62,878 nucleotides of DNA from Chitinophaga terrae (ex Kim and Jung 2007) (GTDB lineage Bacteria; Bacteroidota; Bacteroidia; Chitinophagales; Chitinophagaceae), in assembly GCF_900107795.1 (NCBI RefSeq), contig NZ_FNRL01000034.1, positions 1 through 62,878 on the forward strand, read 5' to 3'. The notes below the pieces were generated by a model. It was not told where the DNA came from. It ran no database searches and saw nothing but the letters and a program-made list of their open reading frames with translations. The position numbers were made by a program, and so were the translations under genes. Shown piece by piece: positions 26,310-36,106 of this stretch (positions within the stretch are counted from its first letter, which is position 1; each line of letters begins with the position of its first letter).

Positions 26310-27904
26310 TTTAATAAAATCCTCGTAACATTACCCGCAGGTTGCTCGTCAAACTTGTCGAAGCCTCCTGTCAGCAACACCTGTATCTGTCCCGCAAAAT
26401 TTTTTGTTTCATAAATATGCCTTACCACTCCTCCCAGGTCGCCATTGGTATTGTACCCTTTCAGCAAGGCGCCTTTCTGGTCCAGCACCATGAAGTTGCC
26501 GCGATGTACCCCCCCGTAATTCCTGAAGTTGCCGCTTACGATCATCCAGCCGTTCGATAGCTGGGCGGCAAACTCGTATACATCCGTATTTTCCTTTGTA
26601 GATCCTTTGAATGCCTGGTCCAGCGACCCGTCTTCCTTTAACAGCGCCAGCCCGTTTTGTTCTACCCCGTCGAAAGTGGTGAAATTGCCCGCCAGCGTAA
26701 ACCGGTGAGTAAACTTATTATAGGTGATGGATGAAATGTCGAGATCCGATCCGTTGCCGCTTTTGAATGTACGGTCTATGCTGCCGTCGGCATTTAATCT
26801 TACAATATTGTTAGCCGCCTCGTTGTTGTATTTGGTGAAGCGTCCCACGAGTATCAGTTTGCCGTCTTCCTGCATAAACCCGTCATTGATGGGGCCATTC
26901 GGTCCGTCGAAGCTCTTATGCAGCGCGAGGTTATAGTTGAAGGAAGAATCCAGCGATCCGTCAGGGAAGAAACGCACGAGGTTTTTGATCCGTACGGAAT
27001 CAATGGCCAGCGAATCATATTTCCCCCTGTAGTCGCCATAGCCGTATACCCGTTGCAGGTAGAAATTGAAGCCGCCTATCGCTGTAATGGAGTTGCCGTT
27101 TGTAAACACCTTCCTGATGCTGCCATCTACGCCGCCGTTAAAAGCCGGTACCGTATCCTGGTTGGTAAACGTTCTTACCACCATGCTATCGATAGTTCCG
27201 TTGCTGTTCAGTACTGTAATATTGCTGATCTCTCCCAGGTGTATGTTATAGGAAGAAAAACCTCCTCCTATTACCATTTTTCCGTTTGGCAGGGAGGCAA
27301 TGCTGGATATATAACCGGGAGACCCGCCGTCGGTCAGCAGGCTGCGATCCAGGTCGCCGTCTTTCGTGGTCATAAGGATACGGTTAATAGGTTTTACCGT
27401 TCCTTTCCTTTCATAGTCGGTAAAATCTCCTACCATGATCATCCTTCCATCAGCCAAAACCAATACATCGGTGATCACCCGGTCGGCGCCTACTGTGGCT
27501 TTGAAACTATTATCCAGCTGCAGTTTTCCCGTCACCCGGAATACCGGGCCGAACACGATTCTGTCGTCTACCGCTACGGCTCCCACCCCGGTACTGGCAG
27601 ATTCGGGCACTTTCACCTGGATGCCAGTACTGTCGATCCCCACCACTTCGGCAGGCTCGCCATTCAGGAGGAACCTAAGCGTGTTCTTGTAAGGTAAAAG
27701 TCCTGTAGCCTTAAACTTAACCACAGATCCCGGCTCTCCCATCCTGGGTTCAGGATAATCGGTGCTCATCCTGATGCCTAATACAGGTCGTCCTCCTGCA
27801 TAGGGATCTTCGTATGTTTTTTCTTTTGTTGTGCAACTGGTGCTAAAGCCTATATAGATCATCAGCGCCAGCAGGATATAACGAAATTTGAAACTCATCT
27901 GCAT
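26306..27904 (-). CDS. DUF5008-type lipoprotein with IPT and delta-60 repeats, 532 aa
   Basis: Start set at the ATG complementary to 27902-27904 (MQMSFKFRY); an upstream in-frame ATG would add 16 non-signal residues. Lipobox FSTSC. An IPT/TIG-like domain (about 50-130; PEPRMGEPGSVVKFKATG) is followed by repeated delta-60-type beta units with the pattern GKMVIGGGFSSYN, GKLILVGRFTKYN and GWMIVSGNFRNYGG. The repeats would build a propeller-like binding surface outside the cell. Its stop overlaps the next start by 4 bases. Role in glycan capture is inferred from its place in the operon. Confidence 0.72.
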   Translation of the reverse strand: MQMSFKFRYILLALMIYIGFSTSCTTKEKTYEDPYAGGRPVLGIRMSTDYPEPRMGEPGSVVKFKATGLLPYKNTLRFLLNGEPAEVVGIDSTGIQVKVPESASTGVGAVAVDDRIVFGPVFRVTGKLQLDNSFKATVGADRVITDVLVLADGRMIMVGDFTDYERKGTVKPINRILMTTKDGDLDRSLLTDGGSPGYISSIASLPNGKMVIGGGFSSYNIHLGEISNITVLNSNGTIDSMVVRTFTNQDTVPAFNGGVDGSIRKVFTNGNSITAIGGFNFYLQRVYGYGDYRGKYDSLAIDSVRIKNLVRFFPDGSLDSSFNYNLALHKSFDGPNGPINDGFMQEDGKLILVGRFTKYNNEAANNIVRLNADGSIDRTFKSGNGSDLDISSITYNKFTHRFTLAGNFTTFDGVEQNGLALLKEDGSLDQAFKGSTKENTDVYEFAAQLSNGWMIVSGNFRNYGGVHRGNFMVLDQKGALLKGYNTNGDLGGVVRHIYETKNFAGQIQVLLTGGFDKFDEQPAGNVTRILLK

Positions 27905-27917
27905 AATGTTTAATAGA

Positions 27918-28634
27918 TTATTTACCCGCCGCAGTGAGCGCGGCAGCAACATCCCTGGAAAATCTCTGCTGGTCGAAACCGAAATAGGAATGTGCGGTGC
28001 TTAACACATGTACCACCCCGTTATCTGTGAGTATGTTGCAGGAAGCCACCGAAGCTGTTCTCCAGCCATCCATCGGTTTGGAGGCATCGGGTATAAAGGA
28101 AATGGTCAGTTGCCGGTACCCTACATACTTTACCCCGTTTGCATCGTTGTAGACAACCCCGATGTTCATAGGTTGCTTATCCCATGAGTAATAAGCCTGC
28201 CCGGGGTAATTGATAAGCAGGTTGAAGTCTATCTGCGGGTAATCCTTCAACTGGTTAGCCCCGTGAAATATGTACAGGTTCAGGTATTTGCGCCAGATAG
28301 CGGCAGGAATTTCCTGCAACGCGCGGATAGTATCATAACCATTTTCGTACAGCGATTTATTTGTTTCAACTATCAGGTTGCGGATACTGTAGTCCAGCGG
28401 CGAGAAAAAAGTAACGGTATCTGACTTCAATACCTCCTTCATCCCTGCCAGGTCGATGATGGTGGATACAGAATCGAAGAGGAAAGGTTGCGCATCCAGG
28501 TAATCGATCACCGAGCCTTTAAAGTAAGGGTTGGCTAAACCTGAATCCAGGTAATAATCCTTCTCTTTCTGACAGGCGCTGAAGCCAAGCAGCGCAAGCA
28601 AGAGGATCAATAAATATTTATGATGTGAATACAT
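27918..28634 (-). CDS. fasciclin (FAS1)-domain lipoprotein, 238 aa
   Basis: The preferred start is MYSHHKYLL at 28634; an upstream ATG at 28658 would overlap susD. Lipobox FSAC. One FAS1 domain covers the rest: VIDYLDAQPFLFDSVSTIIDLAGMKEVLKSDTVTFFSPLD near the start and ILTDNGVVHVLSTAHSYFGF at the end, the latter being the H2-like box. FAS1 lipoproteins beside SusCD genes are common in this phylum and are thought to aid surface adhesion or substrate contact. It pairs positionally with the second FAS1 protein of the operon (34473-36092). Confidence 0.75.
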   Translation of the reverse strand: MYSHHKYLLILLLALLGFSACQKEKDYYLDSGLANPYFKGSVIDYLDAQPFLFDSVSTIIDLAGMKEVLKSDTVTFFSPLDYSIRNLIVETNKSLYENGYDTIRALQEIPAAIWRKYLNLYIFHGANQLKDYPQIDFNLLINYPGQAYYSWDKQPMNIGVVYNDANGVKYVGYRQLTISFIPDASKPMDGWRTASVASCNILTDNGVVHVLSTAHSYFGFDQQRFSRDVAAALTAAGK

Positions 28635-28645
28635 AGTTGCTGGTT

Positions 28646-30160
28646 TTATTTGAGCCAATATAAATTAAGCTGGATGTATGGATTCTGGTTCTGAACCGAT
28701 GCGTCCAAAGGCCATGTCCATCCTCCCTGGTCGAACTGCAGTTGCGTGAACGGGCGGTAAGTCCATTTAGAGCTGAATATCCTCCCGGTTCTTACCAGGT
28801 CGAAGAAATAGTGGCCTTCTCCCATCAGTTCCCTGGCCCGCTCCGCGAAAATGGCATCTTTCAGGGCCTCGCCTGTCAAACCTGAAACGGGCGCTGCAAA
28901 CGCCCTTGTTCTTACTTCATTCAGTCTTGCCATTGCATCATCATCCCTTCCTCCTACTTCAGCCAGCGCTTCGGCTAATAGCAGCAAAGCATCCGCATAC
29001 CTGAAAATGATCACGTTGCCATCGGGGTTATAATCTTCATCGTCGGTAATGGCATAGATATTCACAAACTTCAGGTATTGAAAATCCCCGTTGTCTGCAA
29101 ACATGTTTTCATCAAACCATACCTGCGTACGGCCGTCCGGCGATCCCGGCGGGAATAGCATAGTCAGGAAAGAAGCGCGGTAATACGAGTAACTCCACTG
29201 GTGCGTTGCTACGGGGCGCTTATAAGGAAAATGCAGTACCAGGTCAGAAAAGGTGTTATACCTGATCACTTCATTATAGTTGGAGTTCTGCGCTATTTCA
29301 AACAGGCTTTCACGGGTACGGCCCTGGAACAGCTGGCGGTATTCGCTCAATGGCAGCAGGCTGTATTGGCCGCTGTTCACCACTTCCGTACCGGCATCCA
29401 CTGCCTGCTGGAAATACTTCTTTGCATTGGCTTTATCAAAACCTGCCGCCCAGGCATCCAGTTCCATAATGAGGGTAAGTAATGCGCCTTTGGTGGCGCG
29501 TACACCCAAATAAGCGGCATTGCCATAGTTCCATGGCAGATCGTCTTTTACCTTCATCAGGTCGTCCAGGCAGTTTTTAGCCACCGTCACATGGTTTTCC
29601 CTGGGTAGCGGATCTATATGATAGGCGTCTGTATAGTAGGGTACATCTCCCCATACTCTTATCATTATCCAATAGGTAACGCAGCGAAGGAAAACCGCTT
29701 CCGCCTGGTAGGCTTTTGCCTGGGCTTCAGAAACGCCGCCGATCTTGCGAACGCCCAATTCGTAATACAGGTTGTTAGCCGCCTGTATCACCTTATAAAA
29801 TCCCTGCCATTTGGTTAATTCATTCCAGTGATATAAACCATCATTACCACGGATAGCGATAAAGTTAGCCAGGTCATTTTCTGATACGAAGTGTACATAG
29901 TTGCGTTGCTTCTCTTCCGGCGATTCTGCCATCATTCCCGAACGCACGTCTCCTGCATTCGGAAGAAAAGGACAGGATCCCAGCTTATCTCTCAGCAATC
30001 CGTAAGTATCCCAAAGATTATTCTCCACATCCTGTTTGGTCTGCAGAAAAGCGTTTCCTGAAAGTCTGTCCAGCGGCTTTACGTCCAGGAACTTTTTGCA
30101 ACTGCCCGGAACAACCGAGAGCAATGCGAGTAAACAGATAATCCTGCGGTTCATGTTCAA
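28646..30160 (-). CDS. SusD/RagB-type glycan-binding lipoprotein (second pair), 504 aa
   Basis: Lipobox VPGSC, then KKFLDVKPLDRLSGNAFLQTKQDVENNLWDTYGLLRD, the standard SusD opening. The TPR region includes LRCVTYWIMIRVWGDVPYYTDAY, and the C-terminus AIFAERARELMGEGHYFFDLVRTG, then NQNPYIQLNLYWLK. It forms the lid over the TonB-dependent transporter encoded 22 bp upstream. Length is typical. Confidence 0.92.
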   Translation of the reverse strand: MNMNRRIICLLALLSVVPGSCKKFLDVKPLDRLSGNAFLQTKQDVENNLWDTYGLLRDKLGSCPFLPNAGDVRSGMMAESPEEKQRNYVHFVSENDLANFIAIRGNDGLYHWNELTKWQGFYKVIQAANNLYYELGVRKIGGVSEAQAKAYQAEAVFLRCVTYWIMIRVWGDVPYYTDAYHIDPLPRENHVTVAKNCLDDLMKVKDDLPWNYGNAAYLGVRATKGALLTLIMELDAWAAGFDKANAKKYFQQAVDAGTEVVNSGQYSLLPLSEYRQLFQGRTRESLFEIAQNSNYNEVIRYNTFSDLVLHFPYKRPVATHQWSYSYYRASFLTMLFPPGSPDGRTQVWFDENMFADNGDFQYLKFVNIYAITDDEDYNPDGNVIIFRYADALLLLAEALAEVGGRDDDAMARLNEVRTRAFAAPVSGLTGEALKDAIFAERARELMGEGHYFFDLVRTGRIFSSKWTYRPFTQLQFDQGGWTWPLDASVQNQNPYIQLNLYWLK

Positions 30161-30182
30161 TTTCTTTTAGGTAAAAATTATC

Positions 30183-33100
30183 TTAAAACTGTACGTTAAG
30201 CCCGAAGTTCCAGGACCGGGCAATCGGGTAACCGTTAGACTGGTCGCGGCCCAGTGACGATACGTTCTCCGGGTTGGGACCACTGTAATTACTGAATGTT
30301 TTCACGTTATTGCAGGTCAGGTAGAAACGAACCGTGTTCAGGCCGAACCGTTCCGTGATATATTTATTAAGCGTATACCCCAGCGTGATGGTATTGATCT
30401 TGAAATAAGATCCGTCTTCCTGGAACAGGGTCTGATCGCCGCGGAAAGGATTGATAGCGCCTGCTCTCGTGTAGTCGAAAGGGTTAGGATACCTGGCATT
30501 CCCGCCGTAAGCTTTCCAGTAATTGATGGAATTGAAATCAACAATGGAACGCTGATCAAACGGCTGGCCGAGGTATTGCATCCTTTGTACCAGCGCGTCG
30601 TTCAGGATATCCCTTTTTGCAGTAAAAGAAGCGTTCATATTAAAGGAGAATCCTTTGTAGGTAAGCATCGACTGCATACCTCCTGTAACCAGGGGTTGGG
30701 AGTTACCTGCAATCGTATAGTCGTTGGCGTCGAGGATGTAGTTGCCGTCCCTGTCTTCCCAGTACGGATCACCTGCTTTAAAGAAAGTACCATTATCGGC
30801 CCGGTAACGCAAACCGGTTGCCGGATCTACCGGTACATCATCGAAATTGCCATATACGCCTTTAGTGGTCAGCAGGTAATTGCTGAGCGAGTTCCTGCCT
30901 ACGCGGAATACCGTGTACTGACCCTGGTCTGTCTGGATAAGCTGCCTTGCATCGCCCGGCAGGCGGGTAAGGATATCCTTGTTCAGGGCGCCATTAACGG
31001 AAATGCTCCATTGAACAGGATTGGTTGGAGGAAGAGGCCTGAAGGTCAGCGACAGCTCGTAACCATAGTTCACCAGCGAGGTTTCATTCGTGATCACACT
31101 GTTGAAGCCTGTAATATCCGGCAGGGGCTTGGAACGAAGCAGGTTGAGAACAGATTTGTAATACACGTCAAACACCATTTCCAGCCTGCCTTTAAAGAAC
31201 CCTGCTTCCACGCCGCCATTGTATTGCGTGGTAGTAGTTGGTTTCAGATCAGGATTCGGCATCTGCCCGAAATCCGTACCTATTCTCGGGTTGCCGTTAT
31301 ATGTACCCCTTGGGCCATAAGCTCCGTAGATGGCAAAGAGGTCGGCCATCGGAACAATGTTCTGCCCCCAGCTCCCGCGTAAGGAACCGTAGTATAACCA
31401 GTTGGATGAATTTTCCAGGAATTTCTCCTTACTGAAGTTCCATCTTAAACCTATTGAAGGGTTTTTAGAGTAAGGATCTTTGAAGCCTGTAGCGGAAGTC
31501 CCGTCCATCCTGTAACTGGCGTCCAGGATATATTTCTGCATGTAGTTATAGGAGAAAGTCCCTGCAAAAGAAGCCGTATGGCCTTGTGAAAAGTTATCCA
31601 GCAATCCGCCGCCGTTGGAACCTTCTTTACCGTAGCCCAGCGGCCCCTGGTATTGATCGTTAGGCATTTTATCCTGCCGGATCACACGGGCCTGCATTCC
31701 CCTGTTATAGATCTCGTTGAACCCCATTACAGTGAAATTGTGCTTCTTGTTGATGCTTTTATAGTAAGTGATGCTGTTGCGGTTATAGAGCGTAAAGTTG
31801 CGGTCGTCATACGCTTCTACCTGTGAATAGTCGTTATTGGCGGCTGCCGGCACAAACTTGTCGGAAGTATTGGACGCATAGGTATAACTAACGCTGGAGC
31901 CTAAACTAAGCCCGTCTATCAACTGGTAACTGGCGTCGATGCTGCTGGTGATGTTCAGCGTTTTGTTATTGTTCTGTACTTCCAAAGCTCCCAGCATATC
32001 TGAGGTAGTAAGGAAGAAAGAAGGATCGGGTAAGAGGGAAGATGACTGCCCGTTGCTTGCAACACCCGTTTGCAGCAAGCCATTGCCGCTGCCCAGCTTC
32101 CGGTTACCCACCTGCGTATTCAGCATGGCAAATACTTTCAGCTTGGGTGTAGGCTGGTAGTTCATGTTGGTGTTGATAGAATACCTGTCAAAACCTGTAT
32201 TGCGGATAATGCCGTTCTCATGGTAGTACGAGAGATCCGTCTTATAGTTAAATGTAGGATCCCCTCCGCTGATGTTAACGTTATGCGTCTGGTTATAGGT
32301 TGTTCTATAGAAGATGCCCTGCCAGTTGGTAGAACTGTTGTAATAGGGATTAAGACTGTCTGAAAGGAAAGGCGTCTGCGAAATGCGCTGCCAGTCGGCA
32401 TAGGTGCCGTTCTGCATGATCTCCTTGATCCGGATCTGCCGTTCCATGTTACCTCCTATGGTTGCTCTTAACTCCGGCGGCGTGTTCATAAAGAAGTTGC
32501 CAGTATAACGCACTACCGGCACTTTGGAACTACCTCTGCGGGTCGTGATCACGATCACCCCATAGGCGGCGCGGGAACCATACAAGGCTGTCGCCTGTGC
32601 ATCTTTAAGCACTTCAAATGTTTGTATATCTTCCGGCGGAATGAGAGACAAAGGGCTCACACCGGGACCCGGCGTCTGGAACCCGTATGTAAAGTTGGCA
32701 TCTGCATCTATCGGTACTCCGTCTATCACGTATAAAGGAGAAGTCGGGGTCAGGAAAGAATTACTACCGCTTCCTGTAACAGTAATATTGGAAAGACCAC
32801 GGATCGCGATCATACCACGACCGCCCGGGGCGCCTGTATTGTTCTGGATATTCAGACCCGCTACCCTGCCCTGCATAAGCTGTTCAACGTTGGAAACCGG
32901 CACGTCCTGCAGGTCCTTACCACTGATCACCACGGAGCTGCCTGTTGTCAGCTCCCTGGTTTTGGTCTGGTAACCGATGATCACCGTTTCTGTAAGTTTG
33001 TTTTCACGAATGGACATACGAACATCCAGGCGGCGGGATGTGCCTATCTTGGCGGTATATTCCCTGTACCCTACAAAACGGAAGGTAAGGGAAGCCTCGG

Positions 33101-33353
33101 GCGACACCTGGACGCTGAAGTTTCCTTTTGCGTCTGTTACGCCAATCACTTTCGACGTTTTGCCTATCACCTCCATGATGCCTACGCCTATCATTGCTTC
33201 CGTCGACTCCTTATCGCTCACCGTACCGGTAACCGTGATCTTGGGTTGCTGGGCCTGCGCAACTGTTGTAAGCAGGAGCATTGCCAGCAGCCAACCTACC
33301 GCTTTGCCCTGCCTGTATGTTTTATGAAGAATTGAATTTTTATATGGTTTCAT
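30183..33353 (-). CDS. SusC/RagA-type TonB-dependent transporter (second pair), 1056 aa
   Basis: Signal peptide (ending AQAQ, about 35), a carboxypeptidase-regulatory-like domain (about 38-118; ITVTGTVSDKESTEAMIGVGI), plug domain (about 125-250) with VSNVEQLMQGRVAGLNIQNNTGAPGG and IETFEVLKDAQATALYGSRAAYGVI-type motif, then a 22-strand barrel ending in Phe. It imports oligosaccharides bound by the adjacent SusD. It lies 46 bp after the DUF5007 gene and 22 bp before susD, in the middle of the 12-gene operon. Confidence 0.93.
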   Translation of the reverse strand: MKPYKNSILHKTYRQGKAVGWLLAMLLLTTVAQAQQPKITVTGTVSDKESTEAMIGVGIMEVIGKTSKVIGVTDAKGNFSVQVSPEASLTFRFVGYREYTAKIGTSRRLDVRMSIRENKLTETVIIGYQTKTRELTTGSSVVISGKDLQDVPVSNVEQLMQGRVAGLNIQNNTGAPGGRGMIAIRGLSNITVTGSGSNSFLTPTSPLYVIDGVPIDADANFTYGFQTPGPGVSPLSLIPPEDIQTFEVLKDAQATALYGSRAAYGVIVITTRRGSSKVPVVRYTGNFFMNTPPELRATIGGNMERQIRIKEIMQNGTYADWQRISQTPFLSDSLNPYYNSSTNWQGIFYRTTYNQTHNVNISGGDPTFNYKTDLSYYHENGIIRNTGFDRYSINTNMNYQPTPKLKVFAMLNTQVGNRKLGSGNGLLQTGVASNGQSSSLLPDPSFFLTTSDMLGALEVQNNNKTLNITSSIDASYQLIDGLSLGSSVSYTYASNTSDKFVPAAANNDYSQVEAYDDRNFTLYNRNSITYYKSINKKHNFTVMGFNEIYNRGMQARVIRQDKMPNDQYQGPLGYGKEGSNGGGLLDNFSQGHTASFAGTFSYNYMQKYILDASYRMDGTSATGFKDPYSKNPSIGLRWNFSKEKFLENSSNWLYYGSLRGSWGQNIVPMADLFAIYGAYGPRGTYNGNPRIGTDFGQMPNPDLKPTTTTQYNGGVEAGFFKGRLEMVFDVYYKSVLNLLRSKPLPDITGFNSVITNETSLVNYGYELSLTFRPLPPTNPVQWSISVNGALNKDILTRLPGDARQLIQTDQGQYTVFRVGRNSLSNYLLTTKGVYGNFDDVPVDPATGLRYRADNGTFFKAGDPYWEDRDGNYILDANDYTIAGNSQPLVTGGMQSMLTYKGFSFNMNASFTAKRDILNDALVQRMQYLGQPFDQRSIVDFNSINYWKAYGGNARYPNPFDYTRAGAINPFRGDQTLFQEDGSYFKINTITLGYTLNKYITERFGLNTVRFYLTCNNVKTFSNYSGPNPENVSSLGRDQSNGYPIARSWNFGLNVQF

Positions 33354-33399
33354 AACATCAGATCGTTTAGAATAATTTAATTCGCTTTATATACCCTCA

Positions 33400-34476
33400 T
33401 CACTCGTCCCTGAACCTTGGGGTGTCGCTGGCAAAGAAGAAAATGACATCCCAGTCTCCTTTCTGGTATATGGCAAATTGAAAGTTAAGCGTGGCCCTGA
33501 TCGTACGCCCTCCAAACCCTTTCCTGTCAAACGCAAAGCTGACATTGGCCTGGGAGCCGTCTGAAGTTGTCCACCTGGTAGGAAAATTCACTACCGGGAT
33601 GGGGTATGCCACGTCGTAGCGGATAGCGGTCGCAGAGCGTTTGGCATTAAACCCGTGTATGAGACTATCCAGGGGTTGCGTTTTTGTAAACAGCGCGGGG
33701 TCCATGAGCACTGAATCCTTGTTCAGGAATTTAAAGCTCACTGAACTGCCGTTGCCGGTTTTACGGAAAAGCACTCTCACGCTGTCGTTTATAATAGGCA
33801 ATTCGGTACTGTCGCCTATCATATTCGAAACCGAAGGATGATTATAGATCAATACCGTCTGGTTGGTATCATTCACATACTTCTCTGTCATTGGCTGGCC
33901 TGTCAGCGGGTTTATATCCTTTGCAGGGCTATAAGGCAACTGCCACATCGGAGCCAGGGAAATATCCTTGTATGTGTTGGTGCCGCCGGAGTTGGTAACA
34001 ACAACATCGAACAGGTAGCCCGGGTCAGGCATCTGCCGCAGCATAGTACTGTCGGCTGTATTCCAGAGAATAAAGTCGCCCGACTTTTCCCTGATCTCCC
34101 AAACCGGGTGATTTTCCTGGGTTCTTTTGGCATCGATCTCGGCTACTGATTTCTCATCGCCTGTATATGCTTTCTTCCAAACCCACACCGGCACCATCTT
34201 TTCCAGGTCGTGGGTAATTTCTCCCGTGCTTTTCAACCTCACGTTCACGATCCTGAACGACAGCGGCGTAGTGGAATTATCGGTATTAAAAACCCTTGAA
34301 TACACGGTGGTACGGCCTAATACCGGGTTAAATACTTTCTGGGTGTACCCGGCCTTAGGACTCAGGTAGTCCAGGTCTTCAGGCAGCCATTTCCTGCAGG
34401 CGCCGAGCGTAACAGCCAACAGCAATACAAGGCTGATGAAATAATATTTTGGTTGTCCTGACATAACTTTCATCAT
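33400..34476 (-). CDS. DUF5007-type lipoprotein, 358 aa
   Basis: Lipobox TLGAC, followed by RKWLPEDLDYLSPKAGYTQKVFNPVLGRTTVYSRVF, which I recall as the opening of DUF5007 proteins. The rest is beta-rich with no catalytic motif. Probably a surface or periplasmic binding protein serving one of the flanking SusCD pairs. Its ATG overlaps the stop of the preceding FAS1-CBM6 gene (ATGA), so both are translated together. Confidence 0.68.
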   Translation of the reverse strand: MMKVMSGQPKYYFISLVLLLAVTLGACRKWLPEDLDYLSPKAGYTQKVFNPVLGRTTVYSRVFNTDNSTTPLSFRIVNVRLKSTGEITHDLEKMVPVWVWKKAYTGDEKSVAEIDAKRTQENHPVWEIREKSGDFILWNTADSTMLRQMPDPGYLFDVVVTNSGGTNTYKDISLAPMWQLPYSPAKDINPLTGQPMTEKYVNDTNQTVLIYNHPSVSNMIGDSTELPIINDSVRVLFRKTGNGSSVSFKFLNKDSVLMDPALFTKTQPLDSLIHGFNAKRSATAIRYDVAYPIPVVNFPTRWTTSDGSQANVSFAFDRKGFGGRTIRATLNFQFAIYQKGDWDVIFFFASDTPRFRDE

Positions 34477-36092
34477 TTAGTTTCACTAATTGTAAATGAC
34501 CTGATATTATAGTTCCCGTTCTCGAGGAAGAATTTCATTTTGTATGTTCCTTTCTTCAGTGATACAGGCCGTGCGGATACCACGTCTGTCCAGTTTTCCC
34601 AGCCCCCGGTGTTAGGACAGGTCATAGGCCCTGTAACATCCTGGCCGTCTATCTCGAAGTGGAAGCGGCTATTGCCGTTAGGATCATTGGGGCTGCCTAC
34701 TCTTGCTTTGAAGAAGTAATCGCCATCTTTAATGACACGGATAGAATACATGAGCCATTCTCCATCGCTGGTCCATCCAACATTATATCCGCCGCCTTCT
34801 TTCGTTTGTGAGATATCCACGCCTTCGTTTGTCCTGTATTTGCCGCCATTGTTGGAAGCATCCGCATCGTGGTATCCCACGCCTTCGCCGCCCTGGTCAA
34901 ATTCTTCCACGGCAATGGTACCCGGTACAGGGAATACGCTGTCTAACGGCAGGAACCGCATAAAACGGAGGTTATAGAAAGCCAGGTCATAACTTACCTT
35001 CAGCACGTGTTTCCCTGCTGTGAGCTCCCTGGTTATCACTTCATGCTCTACCCAGTTCTGGTCGCCTTCCGTTCCTTTGATCTTGATGGCAGGGGTAACG
35101 GTTGTTCCGTCCAGTTCCATGTGCAGGGTACCGCCGCCCTGTGCCGGCGTTCTGTTGGCGGCGGCCCGAACGAGCAGCCTGTACTTGTTGGTTTCACTTA
35201 CCATCACGGTGTATTTCAACCATTCGCCGGATGATGTCCAGCCTATGTTATAGCCATTCTCTCCATTGCCTGCATCCTGGATATCCACTCCTTCGTTTGG
35301 CCTGAACTTACCGCCGTTATTGGGGCCGTCGTTGTCGTGGTAGCCAACAGACTCGCCGCCTTTATCGAACAGCTCGAACCCGATAGTACCGGGGATAGGT
35401 AAAGGATAACCGTAGAAAGGAGCCGGCAATGTGGGATTAATGCGGCCGATAAATTCATCGAACCCGAAGATGTGGTTCCTGTCCATTACGTTCACCAAAC
35501 CGTTGCTGGTTTTGATATCTACCGCCACCGTGTTGCTGGTGCTCCACTGGCGGGTGTACACTACGTTCTTGGTGTTGCTGAATTCTATAATTCCCGGCCC
35601 TCCTTTCACATATCCTTCCGAGCGGGTGCTGCGATATTTGCCATGCATCCTGAACCCGTACCTGGCGCTCAGGAAGTCGATGCCATCCTGTGTAGCCATG
35701 CTGTCGGAAGGAATAATGCCGGGGATGATATAGCAGGCCACCATCGAATCCAACTGGTTAGGCGCGGAGGTAGACAGGTAAAGCATAGGCCGTCCCTGCG
35801 CTTTACGAAGATTGTTCATATTGGAAATGGCTTCCTGGAAACTGGCGTTTGTCGGCGCAAATACCGTGTAGGAACCATTTATAAGGCTATCGGCGAATCC
35901 GGTCTTATCGATCACATAGAGGAAAGAATCGTAAACTCCCGGCTGGCTTTTCAAAAACTCGTAGGTATTGCCTGAAAATTCATGGACCACATTCTCATAA
36001 TCGTAATACCCGCTGTCTTTCTTACAACCGATGTACGAGAAGAGTATTACCAGGATGGCCAGCCCACTAAAACGAAATATATTCTTTTGCAT
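34473..36092 (-). CDS. surface lipoprotein, FAS1 plus two CBM6-like domains, 539 aa
   Basis: Lipobox SYIGC. A FAS1 domain spans about 35-215 (YEFLKSQPGVYDSFLYVIDKTGFADSLINGSYTVFAPTNASF; GLVNVMDRNHIFGFDEF). Two CBM6-like modules follow at about 230-380 and 393-537, each with a GYHDxD...N.GK.R.NEGVDI block, a YNxGWTSxGEWL.Y block, and a C-terminal GG.W.-type stretch. The modules are closely similar to each other and to the one at 23063-24505. The architecture suggests multivalent binding of the same glycan. It lies 14 bp after the first susD. Confidence 0.78.
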   Translation of the reverse strand: MQKNIFRFSGLAILVILFSYIGCKKDSGYYDYENVVHEFSGNTYEFLKSQPGVYDSFLYVIDKTGFADSLINGSYTVFAPTNASFQEAISNMNNLRKAQGRPMLYLSTSAPNQLDSMVACYIIPGIIPSDSMATQDGIDFLSARYGFRMHGKYRSTRSEGYVKGGPGIIEFSNTKNVVYTRQWSTSNTVAVDIKTSNGLVNVMDRNHIFGFDEFIGRINPTLPAPFYGYPLPIPGTIGFELFDKGGESVGYHDNDGPNNGGKFRPNEGVDIQDAGNGENGYNIGWTSSGEWLKYTVMVSETNKYRLLVRAAANRTPAQGGGTLHMELDGTTVTPAIKIKGTEGDQNWVEHEVITRELTAGKHVLKVSYDLAFYNLRFMRFLPLDSVFPVPGTIAVEEFDQGGEGVGYHDADASNNGGKYRTNEGVDISQTKEGGGYNVGWTSDGEWLMYSIRVIKDGDYFFKARVGSPNDPNGNSRFHFEIDGQDVTGPMTCPNTGGWENWTDVVSARPVSLKKGTYKMKFFLENGNYNIRSFTISETK

Positions 36093-36106
36093 AAGAAATA
36101 ATTTGG

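Noticed and set aside
30576..31382. 268-codon plus-strand open frame
   Set aside because: Shadow of the second SusC gene.
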